Shown in pieces: positions 1-6,910 of a DNA stretch of 64,000 nucleotides. The position numbers and the translations under genes were made by a program. The notes beneath the pieces were generated by a model, which was not told the origin of the DNA, made no database searches, and worked only from the letters and a program-made list of their open reading frames with translations. Source of the stretch: Tunturiibacter gelidiferens (GTDB lineage Bacteria > Acidobacteriota > Terriglobia > Terriglobales > Acidobacteriaceae); contig NZ_JACHEB010000002.1 of NCBI RefSeq assembly GCF_014201335.1, positions 124,001-188,000 on the forward strand, written 5' to 3'. Each line of letters opens with the position of its first letter. The first letter of the stretch is position 1.

Positions 1-213
1 TAGAGTGGGATAGTGCCCCAATGGAGTCTGGATCAGGAGAATCCAGGAGAGGAGAAAGGGGACCATCGTGACCAGAAGAGAAAATACAACCTCCTCGGTA
101 CGGGTGCGCTGATATCGTCTTGCGGGAATATAGGCTGAGAAGAAGAGACGATAGATAACGCCGGGGGCGAGCAGGTAGCCGATCAGCAGAAAGCCTGCGA
201 CCAGCGCACTCAT
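1..213 (-). CDS. Membrane protein, 3' part missing (runs off the window)
   Basis: An open frame begins with ATG at 213 and stays open to base 1, giving 71 residues with no stop. The visible part is a hydrophobic segment (about residues 4-27), a basic loop with RRYQRTR (about 35-41), then a second hydrophobic segment (about 47-62). This is the pattern of an inner-membrane protein. It starts 3 bases after the stop of the 65-residue gene upstream, so the two are probably co-transcribed. The family is not recognised and the C-terminal part lies outside the window. Confidence 0.55.
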   Translation of the reverse strand, partial: MSALVAGFLLIGYLLAPGVIYRLFFSAYIPARRYQRTRTEEVVFSLLVTMVPFLLSWILLIQTPLGHYPTL

Positions 214-216
214 AAT

Positions 217-414
217 CTAGGCAGGCTTACGGACGATGCGGAAGCGACGCCCATGTTCATCGGTGAAAAGCGCTACTCCGTTTTTGGCCAAATCTCGGCG
301 GGCACTGTCGATCTTTTCTGCAAATGTAGGTTCCGGCGCGGAAGCGGAGCTTGTCTCCTCGTCAAAAACGCTACTGCGCAGAGCGCTTGTCAGCCGGGCC
401 ACGTTGCTAACCAT
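217..414 (-). CDS. Small hypothetical protein, 65 aa
   Basis: ATG start, 65 residues, hydrophilic. The N-terminal half is rich in Ser/Thr/Ala/Glu and the end is basic (FRIVRKPA). There is no membrane segment or known motif. It lies directly upstream of the truncated membrane protein on the same strand with a 3-base gap, which suggests translational coupling and is the main support for a real gene. Antisense frames of similar length exist over the same bases, so this remains a moderate call. Divergent from lpdA. Confidence 0.5.
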   Translation of the reverse strand: MVSNVARLTSALRSSVFDEETSSASAPEPTFAEKIDSARRDLAKNGVALFTDEHGRRFRIVRKPA

Positions 415-520
415 TATTTCTCCATAAAATCTTCACAGTTCTTATTATGACGCAGATGTCAAGCGCAATTGGGTCTTCTGCATGCGGCGAATCTAATAAG
501 TACCGGAGGAATCGAATAAG

Positions 521-580
521 ATGGTGAAGTTGGTTTACCTATATGGAGTGTTCCCTTGGCAGATACGATTTATGACTTAG
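521..580 (+). other. Possible 19-residue upstream ORF overlapping the lpdA start
   Basis: A short frame starts with ATG at 521, ten bases after a GGAGGA ribosome-binding motif (505-510). It reads MVKLVYLYGVFPWQIRFMT and stops at 578-580, overlapping the TTG start of lpdA (556) in another frame. The Shine-Dalgarno here is better than the one in front of lpdA, so a coupled leader peptide is possible. Chance is also possible for so short a frame. Confidence 0.25.
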
Positions 581-1974
581 TGGTGCTTGGCGGCGGACCC
601 GCCGGGTATACCTGCGCAATCCGCGCCTCACAATATGGCTTGAAGGCGGCTCTGATAGATGCGAACGACCGGTTAGGCGGAACCTGCCTGCTCTGGGGCT
701 GCATTCCCACCAAATCGATGCTGTTTTCTGCTGAACTGTGGGATCACCTGAAGCATGCCGACCGTTACGGCATCGAAGTGACGCCACCGAAGCTTAACTG
801 GAAGGGTGTATTGGCGCGCAAGGACGATGTAATCTCGCGTCACACGAAGGGTCTCGACTTCCTGATGAAGAAGAACAAGATCAACGCCATCAAGGGTTAC
901 GGTCGCCTGACCGGCCCTGCGAAAGACGGCGTCCACACCATCGAGGTGAAGACGGCCGATGGTAAGACCGACACCATAAAGGCCAAAAAAGTTGTTCTGG
1001 CAACGGGCTCGGACGCCCGCATGCTTCCTGGCTACACAGCAGACACGACGATTTTGACGAACTACGAAATTCTGAAGATCGACGATGCTCCCAAGTCGCT
1101 GGTCGTTGTGGGATCGGGCGCCGTAGGGGTCGAATTTGCGTCGATCTTCAAGAGCTTCGGAGCGGAAGTCACGATCCTCGAAGCGCTCCCGCGCATGGTG
1201 CCTGCTGAGGACGAAGACATCAGCAAAGAGCTGCTACGTCTTTTCAAAAAACGGGAGATCGATGTGCACCTGTCGGCAAAGGTGGACAAATTCGAAAAGA
1301 ATAAAGACGGCGTCCTCGTTCACTTCACCAAGGCCGACGGAACGAGTGAGACCAAGCAGGCTGAAAAGGTGCTGGTCGCCGTGGGCCGCGCGCCGCGAAC
1401 CTACGATGTAGGTCTCGACAAGGTGAAGATTACCCCCGATCGAGGTTTTATCGTCACGAACGAATGGATGGAAACGACCGAGCCAGGCATTTACGCGATC
1501 GGCGATATCGTTGCGGGCCTTCCTCAGTTAGCGCACGTCGGCAGCATGGCAGGTCTTGTGGTTGCGGCGAGAATCGCAGGCAAATACGCCAAGGCCGTGA
1601 ATCGCGCTCACATTCCAGGTTGCACCTACTGCGAACCTCAAATTGCCAGTGTTGGCCTCACCGAGGCGCAGGCAAAGGAGAAGGGCTACCAGGTGAAAAC
1701 CGGCAAGTTCCCATTCGTCGGCAACTCGAAGGCGACGATCCTCGATGCCCACGATGGCTTCGTCAAAGTCGTCTCCGATGCGAAGCATGGCGAGATTCTG
1801 GGCGTCCACATCATCGGCACCACCGCCACGGAGATCATCGCCGAAGCGGTTACTGCAATCCAGCTCGAAGCGACCATCGAAGAGATGATGTTCACCATCC
1901 ACGCCCACCCGACGGTTGCTGAAGCCCTGCTGGATGGCTTCTCGAGCGTCGAGGGAATGGCAGTAAACGTTTAG
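556..1974 (+). CDS. lpdA: Dihydrolipoyl dehydrogenase (E3)
   Basis: FAD-dependent disulfide oxidoreductase that reoxidises dihydrolipoamide in 2-oxoacid dehydrogenase complexes, using NAD+. Length 472, normal for the family. Residues 8-17 hold the FAD-binding motif VVLGGGPAG. The redox disulfide is C44-x4-C49 in GGTCLLWGC (the more usual form is GGTCLNVGC). A second Rossmann motif, VVVGSGAVGVEFA, binds NAD. The FAD-domain motif YAIGDI and the C-terminal HAHPT with the catalytic His are present. Start: TTG at 556 with GGAG (545-548) eight bases upstream. A hairpin with a T-run follows the stop. Downstream are lipB and an E2 gene, which fits lipoate-dependent metabolism. Confidence 0.95.
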   Translation: MADTIYDLVVLGGGPAGYTCAIRASQYGLKAALIDANDRLGGTCLLWGCIPTKSMLFSAELWDHLKHADRYGIEVTPPKLNWKGVLARKDDVISRHTKGLDFLMKKNKINAIKGYGRLTGPAKDGVHTIEVKTADGKTDTIKAKKVVLATGSDARMLPGYTADTTILTNYEILKIDDAPKSLVVVGSGAVGVEFASIFKSFGAEVTILEALPRMVPAEDEDISKELLRLFKKREIDVHLSAKVDKFEKNKDGVLVHFTKADGTSETKQAEKVLVAVGRAPRTYDVGLDKVKITPDRGFIVTNEWMETTEPGIYAIGDIVAGLPQLAHVGSMAGLVVAARIAGKYAKAVNRAHIPGCTYCEPQIASVGLTEAQAKEKGYQVKTGKFPFVGNSKATILDAHDGFVKVVSDAKHGEILGVHIIGTTATEIIAEAVTAIQLEATIEEMMFTIHAHPTVAEALLDGFSSVEGMAVNV

Positions 1975-1994
1975 CCTTGCGGAGTATGCGAATG

Positions 1995-2023
1995 ACAGCC
2001 GGGCCACTGGCTCGGCTGTTTTT
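1995..2023 (+). terminator. Rho-independent terminator after lpdA
   Basis: ACAGCCG (1995-2001) pairs with CGGCTGT (2013-2019) around a GC-rich loop, followed at once by a run of T. It lies 21 bases after the lpdA stop and before lipB, so lipB probably has its own promoter or depends on read-through. Confidence 0.7.
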
Positions 2024-2051
2024 ACAAACGGCGACGTCCCAAAAGTAGCTC

Positions 2052-2777
2052 ATGCACATCAATCTCCTCAATCTCGGCCGCGTCCCATACAGCGAGGCTC
2101 TCGTCATCCAACAGCAGGTCATCGCCGCGCGAAAGCAAAATCTGATTGGTGACACGCTTCTAATGCTGGAGCACCCACCCGTTTTGACGCTCGGCCGCAA
2201 TGCTCACCGCTCCAACGTCCTTGCCAGTGACGAAAAACTCGCGCAGCGCGGCGTCGAGCTCCACGAGATCAATCGCGGCGGCGACGTCACGTATCACGGC
2301 CCAGGCCAGCTGGTCGGATACCCGATCATCGATCTGCGTGGTGACCTACCAGGGAAAAATGGTCCCCATCTTGGCCCGGTCGATTACGTTCGTCTGCTCG
2401 AAGAGGTCTTAGTTCGCACCTGCGGCGACTTCGGTGTAATGACGCAGCGTATTTGCAAACTCACAGGCGTCTGGACAATGGCCGGCGGCAGCATCCCCGA
2501 GAAAAAAATCGCAGCGATAGGTGTCCACGTCTCTCAGGGCGTGACTTCCCACGGTTTCGCTCTGAACGTAACCACCGACTTGAGGGACTTCGAATGGATT
2601 ATTCCCTGTGGTATCGCCGATCGGCAGGTAACAAGCCTCGAACTGGAGGCCGATTCCGACCGGGAACCAACAATGGAGTCGGCTTTTAACTCCGCAGCCC
2701 GCAACTTTGGCCGGGTCTTCGAGCACCAAATGCTGCGGGGCGAATCGGTTGACCAACTGCTCGCCGCGCATGTGTGA
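2052..2777 (+). CDS. lipB: Lipoyl(octanoyl) transferase LipB
   Basis: Transfers octanoate from octanoyl-ACP to the lipoyl-domain lysine of E2 and GcvH proteins, the first step of endogenous lipoate synthesis. Length 241. Visible motifs: LEHPPVLTLGR (39-49), the family signature RGGDVTYHGPGQ (75-86), K152 in KKIAAIG and C186 in IIPCG, which match the acyl-transfer Lys/Cys pair of the family, and HGFALNV. Start ATG 2052 has a weak Shine-Dalgarno. Next to E3 and a double-lipoyl E2, its likely substrate. No lipA is visible in the window. Confidence 0.93.
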   Translation: MHINLLNLGRVPYSEALVIQQQVIAARKQNLIGDTLLMLEHPPVLTLGRNAHRSNVLASDEKLAQRGVELHEINRGGDVTYHGPGQLVGYPIIDLRGDLPGKNGPHLGPVDYVRLLEEVLVRTCGDFGVMTQRICKLTGVWTMAGGSIPEKKIAAIGVHVSQGVTSHGFALNVTTDLRDFEWIIPCGIADRQVTSLELEADSDREPTMESAFNSAARNFGRVFEHQMLRGESVDQLLAAHV

Positions 2778-2954
2778 AATGACAAACATTGAGCCGTCAC
2801 CGCTGTTCGCTAACCGCACCAAGCGGCCAGTTATCATCCAGCAGCCGTATAATCCCTTTTGCGTACGCCCGATCGCGGACCGGGCCGAAATAAGACGGGT
2901 TGAACCGTCCGCAACCTGTACACAGCACCTGAAATCAGGGGAGAAGAGAAATTC

Positions 2955-4583
2955 ATGCCGACTGACGTAGTTATGCCCCAGATGGGCGAATCCATCACCG
3001 AAGGCACCATCACAAAGTGGCTCAAAAAGCCGGGCGACGCCATTCAGCGCGATGAGCCGCTCTTCGAGATCTCGACCGACAAGGTCGATGCGGAGATTCC
3101 TTCGCCCGCCGCCGGTACTCTCAAGGAGATCAAAATCTCCGAAGGCACTACGGTCCAGATCAACACAGTCGTTTGCAGCATCGATGAAGCCGGTTCGTCA
3201 GCAGCATCTACCGCTTCGCCTGCAAAAGCTGAGACCGCAGCCGCCCCAGCAGCTGACACTGTCACACCCGCTGCTGCCGACACGCCATCCGCAGCCCAGG
3301 GAAGTTCGCCCGCCGCCGCAGGTCCGGGTACCGAAGTTCTGATGCCCCAGATGGGCGAGTCCATCACCGAAGGCACGATTACCAAGTGGCTCAAAAAGGT
3401 CGGCGACACCGTCCAGCGAGATGAGCCGATCTTCGAGATTTCGACCGACAAAGTTGACGCGGAGATTCCCTCGCCAGTTGCCGGTACGCTCTCGGAAATT
3501 AAAGTTCAGGAGGGCGCTACTGTTACGATCAACACGGTCGTCGCTGTTATCGGCGGCGCAGCCGGAAAGACTGCTGCTCCAGCTGCATCGACCCCTGCAC
3601 CCACGGCGACAGCGACTGCTCCTGTGGCCGCGGCTTCTTCCGCTTCAGCTGTAGCCGGCGATCGTGTCCGTTCATCTCCGCTCGTCCGCAAGATCGCAAA
3701 AGACAACAACGTCGATCTTTCGCAGGTACCCGGCACGGGAGCATCTGGCCGCATCACCAAGACGGACATCGTAAGTCATCTGGAGCAGGGCCCAAAACCT
3801 GTCGCCGCTGCGTCTGTTACTGCGCCAGCTTCCATACCTGCCGCAGCTGCCGCGAAGCCAGCCGCCCCTCAGCCCCAACCCGGCGAGCTTGTTCCGATGA
3901 CCAAGATGCGCTCCATCATCGCGCAGCGCATGGTCGAATCCAAGCGCACCAGCCCCCATGTCCACACAGTCTTCAAGGTCGACATGACGCGTATCGTGAG
4001 ACTTCGCGAGAAGGAGAAGTCGAAGTACGAGCAGCGCAACGGCGTCAAGCTCACGTACATGCCCTTCATCACTCGCGCTGCTATCGTTGCATTGCGCAAG
4101 CACCCGGTCGTCAACGGCTCTATCGAAGGCGAGGCGATCCGCTACAACAAGAACATCAACATCGGAATCGCCGTGGCGCTCGATTGGGGCCTCATTGTTC
4201 CCGTCCTTAAGCAGACCGAAGAAAAGAACTTCCTGGGCATTGCACGTGGCATCGTCGACGTCGCAGACCGTGCCCGCAACAAGAAGCTGGCACCCGATGA
4301 GATCTCCGGAGGCACCTTCACCTTGACCAACTCCGGCATCTTCGGCGAGCAGTTCGGAACCCCCATCATCAACCAGCCGCAGAGCGCGATCCTCGGCATC
4401 GGCGGACTCAACAAGGAAGCCGAAGTCATCACCGATAAGGACGGCAACGACTCCATTGCGATCCGTTCCATCCAGCGCTTCACCCTTGGCTTCGATCACC
4501 GCATCGTCGACGGCGCAGACGCCGGCAAATTCATGTCCGACTTCAAAGCCTACCTCGAGAACTGGTCCGAGGACATCGGCTAG
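2955..4583 (+). CDS. Dihydrolipoamide acyltransferase (E2) with two lipoyl domains
   Basis: E2 core of a 2-oxoacid dehydrogenase, length 542. Two near-identical lipoyl domains begin with MPQMGES at residues 7 and 130, with modified lysines at about K43 and K166 (motif TDKVDAE). They are joined by Ala/Pro/Thr-rich mobile linkers. The peripheral subunit-binding domain is at about 237-275 (VRSSPLVRK ... GRITKTDI). The catalytic domain ends with DHRIVDG, H515 and D519 being the acyltransferase residues. The TDKVD/HRIVDG style suits succinyl (sucB-like) or branched-chain E2, and substrate cannot be fixed from sequence. Start ATG 2955 follows GGGGAGAAGAG. No E1 gene is in the window. Confidence 0.92.
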   Translation: MPTDVVMPQMGESITEGTITKWLKKPGDAIQRDEPLFEISTDKVDAEIPSPAAGTLKEIKISEGTTVQINTVVCSIDEAGSSAASTASPAKAETAAAPAADTVTPAAADTPSAAQGSSPAAAGPGTEVLMPQMGESITEGTITKWLKKVGDTVQRDEPIFEISTDKVDAEIPSPVAGTLSEIKVQEGATVTINTVVAVIGGAAGKTAAPAASTPAPTATATAPVAAASSASAVAGDRVRSSPLVRKIAKDNNVDLSQVPGTGASGRITKTDIVSHLEQGPKPVAAASVTAPASIPAAAAAKPAAPQPQPGELVPMTKMRSIIAQRMVESKRTSPHVHTVFKVDMTRIVRLREKEKSKYEQRNGVKLTYMPFITRAAIVALRKHPVVNGSIEGEAIRYNKNINIGIAVALDWGLIVPVLKQTEEKNFLGIARGIVDVADRARNKKLAPDEISGGTFTLTNSGIFGEQFGTPIINQPQSAILGIGGLNKEAEVITDKDGNDSIAIRSIQRFTLGFDHRIVDGADAGKFMSDFKAYLENWSEDIG

Positions 4584-4603
4584 TTAAGTTTTCCCTCAAT
4601 AAA

Positions 4604-4640
4604 AAGCGCGGCAGGCTTACCTCAAGTCTGCCGCGCTTCT
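4604..4640. terminator. Bidirectional terminator between the E2 gene and purK
   Basis: GCGCGGCAGGCTT (4606-4618) pairs with AAGTCTGCCGCGC (4624-4636), 13 bp with one mismatch and a 5-base loop. A-rich sequence on the left (AATAAAAA) and T-rich on the right (TTCTCTTTGT) make it usable from both converging genes. Confidence 0.8.
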
Positions 4641-4654
4641 CTTTGTCGTATCGT

Positions 4655-5833
4655 CTAGAGCAACGCTTTGGCTCGCAAGACCAATTGCACCGCCTCATCC
4701 GCCGTCGCACCCACGGCCGACAGATGCCCCATCTTCCGTCCTTTGCGCGGCTTATGCTTCTCATACAAATGAAGTCTGACTCCGGGCACCGCGAGCGCCG
4801 CGTCAAACCTGGGTTCGACAGCTTGTCCATCCTTCAACCACAAATCGCCCAGCAGATTCGCAATCGCCGCTGGCTGCACAACATCTACATCCCCTAAGGG
4901 CAGATCACAAACCGCTCGCACCAGTTGCTCGAACTGACCCGTCACGCAGGCCCGCACGCTCGCATGGTAGCTGTTGTGAGGTCGTGGAGCGAGCTCATTG
5001 ACCAGCAGTCTCCCATCGGTCGTACAAAACATCTCGACCGCCAACACTCCCTCCAACTGAAATGTGTCAGCAATCGCCTCAGCAATCTCCCGCGCCTGCG
5101 CCTCCAGCTCCGAAGACAGCGGAGCCGGAATCACACTCCAAGCCAGAATCTGCTCTTCATGATGATTCAGCGCAGCCGGATAAACCTTCACTTCACCATT
5201 TGGAGCACGAGCCACTAAGACGGAGATCTCTTTGTCCAGATCGACGGCTTTCTCCGCCACACCGGCCCGCTCGCCCAGTGCCTCCCACGCTCCCCTCACT
5301 TCATCCTCAAGAGAGGCCCCACCATTGAAACCCACCTTACCTTGACCGCGTCCGTCGTATCCACCAGTTGCGCTTTTGCAAAAACACCTGCCGCCAAGCG
5401 CAGCCACGGCATCCCGCAACTCATCGAGCGACCGCACCGCTCGATACTCCCCCACTGGAAATCCATTTCGTCGCAGCCAGTCTTTTTGTTCAATTCGATC
5501 CTGAATCACCGCTAGCATGGCACCGCCCGGCCGCACCGGTGCATAGCTCGCCGCGGCCTCCATGCTCGCCGGTGAAATCTGTTCAATCTCCAGCGTCACC
5601 ACGTCACAACCGCGAGCGAGATTCGCCGCCTCCCGCGAATCATCCCACCCAGCCTCGATGCATCCATCCACCACAAACCGAGCCGGGCATGCCGGATCCG
5701 GATCAAGCACCAGAATCCGGTACCCCATGCCGCGGGCTGCCATCGCCGTCATCCGGCCCAGTTGTCCTCCACCAAATATCCCAATCGTCGCGCCCGGTAG
5801 AATCGGCTTTGCACTCGAAGAATCAGAGCTCAC
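4655..5833 (-). CDS. purK: N5-carboxyaminoimidazole ribonucleotide synthase PurK
   Basis: ATP-grasp enzyme that makes N5-CAIR from AIR, bicarbonate and ATP in purine synthesis. Length 392. Residues 17-28 carry the phosphate-loop-like [25 protein letters not shown] is the ATP-grasp glycine-rich loop. VEMFC and [15 protein letters not shown] form the Mg/ATP end of the fold. Start is GTG 5833, whose bases overlap the purE stop (GTGA, 5830-5833), so the pair is translationally coupled. Terminates at the shared hairpin at 4604-4640. Confidence 0.94.
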   Translation of the reverse strand: MSSDSSSAKPILPGATIGIFGGGQLGRMTAMAARGMGYRILVLDPDPACPARFVVDGCIEAGWDDSREAANLARGCDVVTLEIEQISPASMEAAASYAPVRPGGAMLAVIQDRIEQKDWLRRNGFPVGEYRAVRSLDELRDAVAALGGRCFCKSATGGYDGRGQGKVGFNGGASLEDEVRGAWEALGERAGVAEKAVDLDKEISVLVARAPNGEVKVYPAALNHHEEQILAWSVIPAPLSSELEAQAREIAEAIADTFQLEGVLAVEMFCTTDGRLLVNELAPRPHNSYHASVRACVTGQFEQLVRAVCDLPLGDVDVVQPAAIANLLGDLWLKDGQAVEPRFDAALAVPGVRLHLYEKHKPRKGRKMGHLSAVGATADEAVQLVLRAKALL

Positions 5834-6348
5834 TCGCCCACTCCTTCTTCCCCAACCGCCTGCGCAAGAACTTCATCCCGCCGCGCAGCGCGCCAGGCCA
5901 CCAACCTCTTCTGCAACCCAGCATCTGTAGTAGCCAGTATCGCGATAGCCAACAGTCCTGCGTTCGCAGCGCCAGAAGCCCCAATCGCCAGCGTTCCTAC
6001 AGGAATCCCCTTCGGCATCTGCACAATGCTCAACAGCGAATCCATCCCTTGCAACGCGGTCGCCGGTATCGGAACACCCAGCACCGGCACCACGGTCTTC
6101 GCTGCAATCATTCCCGGTAGATGTGCCGCGCCTCCAGCCCCTGCGATGATCACCCTAAGCCCGCGTTCAACCGCAGAGTCTGCATAATCAAAAAGAAGAT
6201 CCGGCGTCCGATGAGCCGACACCACCCGCACCTCGTGTGCGATGCCAAACTCCTTCAGCACCTCCACGGCGCCTCGCATAACCGCATAATCATTGCGGCT
6301 TCCCATCACAACTCCAACCAAAACACTGCTCTGCGACTCGGCGTCCAT
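5830..6348 (-). CDS. purE: N5-CAIR mutase PurE
   Basis: Converts N5-CAIR to CAIR, acting after PurK. Length 172, typical of class I PurE. Motifs: [11 protein letters not shown] (the usual signature is MGSxSD), SAHRTP with H46, and [11 protein letters not shown] (70-80), the substrate-binding loop. GSRND is a variation of the first motif. First gene of purEK. A TATAAT hexamer lies only 6 bases upstream of the ATG. The preceding phage-derived gene ends 45 bases upstream on the same strand with no clear terminator, so read-through from the cluster is possible. Confidence 0.93.
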   Translation of the reverse strand: MDAESQSSVLVGVVMGSRNDYAVMRGAVEVLKEFGIAHEVRVVSAHRTPDLLFDYADSAVERGLRVIIAGAGGAAHLPGMIAAKTVVPVLGVPIPATALQGMDSLLSIVQMPKGIPVGTLAIGASGAANAGLLAIAILATTDAGLQKRLVAWRAARRDEVLAQAVGEEGVGE

Positions 6349-6354
6349 GGCCCG

Positions 6355-6360
6355 ATTATA
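6355..6360 (-). promoter_or_regulatory. Candidate -10 box of purEK, leaderless layout
   Basis: On the minus strand TATAAT (6360-6355) is followed by CGGGCC and then the purE ATG (6348-6346). With a normal 6-7 base gap from -10 to +1, transcription would begin at or beside the A of ATG, giving a leaderless mRNA. No convincing -35 box is visible. Confidence 0.4.
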
Positions 6361-6393
6361 CGGTTTCCAATGCGCGCCGCGCCCGCAGCAGCA

Positions 6394-6654
6394 CTACGAA
6401 CGGTTCGCCCACAGACTCGCGTTCAGGCACATCACCACACCGTCAATCGTCATACTCAGCCCCTGAGTGAACTTGTCCGCGTCGGCAATATGCTTCATCG
6501 TTACAGCGTCGGTGATATTGATCGCGGCCCCGACGATCTCCACGGCCGCCTTCTTCTTCTGCTCACCCGTCTCCGCTCCGAACAAAGCCTCCGTTCCTTG
6601 AATCACGCCTGGAAGCAACGCAATCGATCGTAAAAACAGCTTCAAAAAGTTCAT
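6394..6654 (-). CDS. Small phage-cluster protein, 86 aa
   Basis: Last gene of the phage-derived cluster. Starts with ATG after a GGGGAGAAGAGT ribosome-binding site. It has an N-terminal hydrophobic/basic stretch (MNFLKLFLRSIALLPG), then a mixed region with KKKAAVEIVGAAINITDAV. The overall plan, a short amphipathic N-terminus then an Ala/Val-rich helical middle, resembles the 133-residue protein at 23189-23590, but I could not establish homology. It follows the XhlA-like gene by 20 bases. Function unknown; a role in lysis or particle release is only guilt by association. Confidence 0.6.
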   Translation of the reverse strand: MNFLKLFLRSIALLPGVIQGTEALFGAETGEQKKKAAVEIVGAAINITDAVTMKHIADADKFTQGLSMTIDGVVMCLNASLWANRS

Positions 6655-6674
6655 ACTCTTCTCCCCAATCTCAT

Positions 6675-6890
6675 CTACCGCCGAAGATAATCAATTGCCA
6701 GATGGAACACCGCCAACACCGCGCCACCAGCTCCCAGAAGTCCCTTCATCCGTTGCACACTTCGCTCATGCTGCTCCACGCGATCCTCCAGTTGAGTCAA
6801 TCGCCCCGGCTGCCCAATCCCTAGCACCTGCTTCATTTGGCTCTTCAGCACACTCAAATCCGCTAATACCTGCCCTTCGAACTCTGTCAT
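6675..6890 (-). CDS. XhlA/holin-like small protein, 71 aa
   Basis: Start ATG follows a strong GGAGGAGAGAG site. Residues about 5-50 form an amphipathic coiled coil (VLADLSVLKSQMKQVL ... LEDRVEQHERSVQRMK). One hydrophobic segment follows (about 52-67, LLGAGGAVLAVFHLAI) and then the short basic tail DYLRR. A coiled coil plus one C-terminal membrane helix is the layout of haemolysin XhlA-type phage holin partners, so a membrane-acting lysis accessory is plausible. No endolysin gene was recognised beside it. Confidence 0.6.
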   Translation of the reverse strand: MTEFEGQVLADLSVLKSQMKQVLGIGQPGRLTQLEDRVEQHERSVQRMKGLLGAGGAVLAVFHLAIDYLRR

Positions 6891-6910
6891 CTCTCTCCTC
6901 CTTTCTTCCT

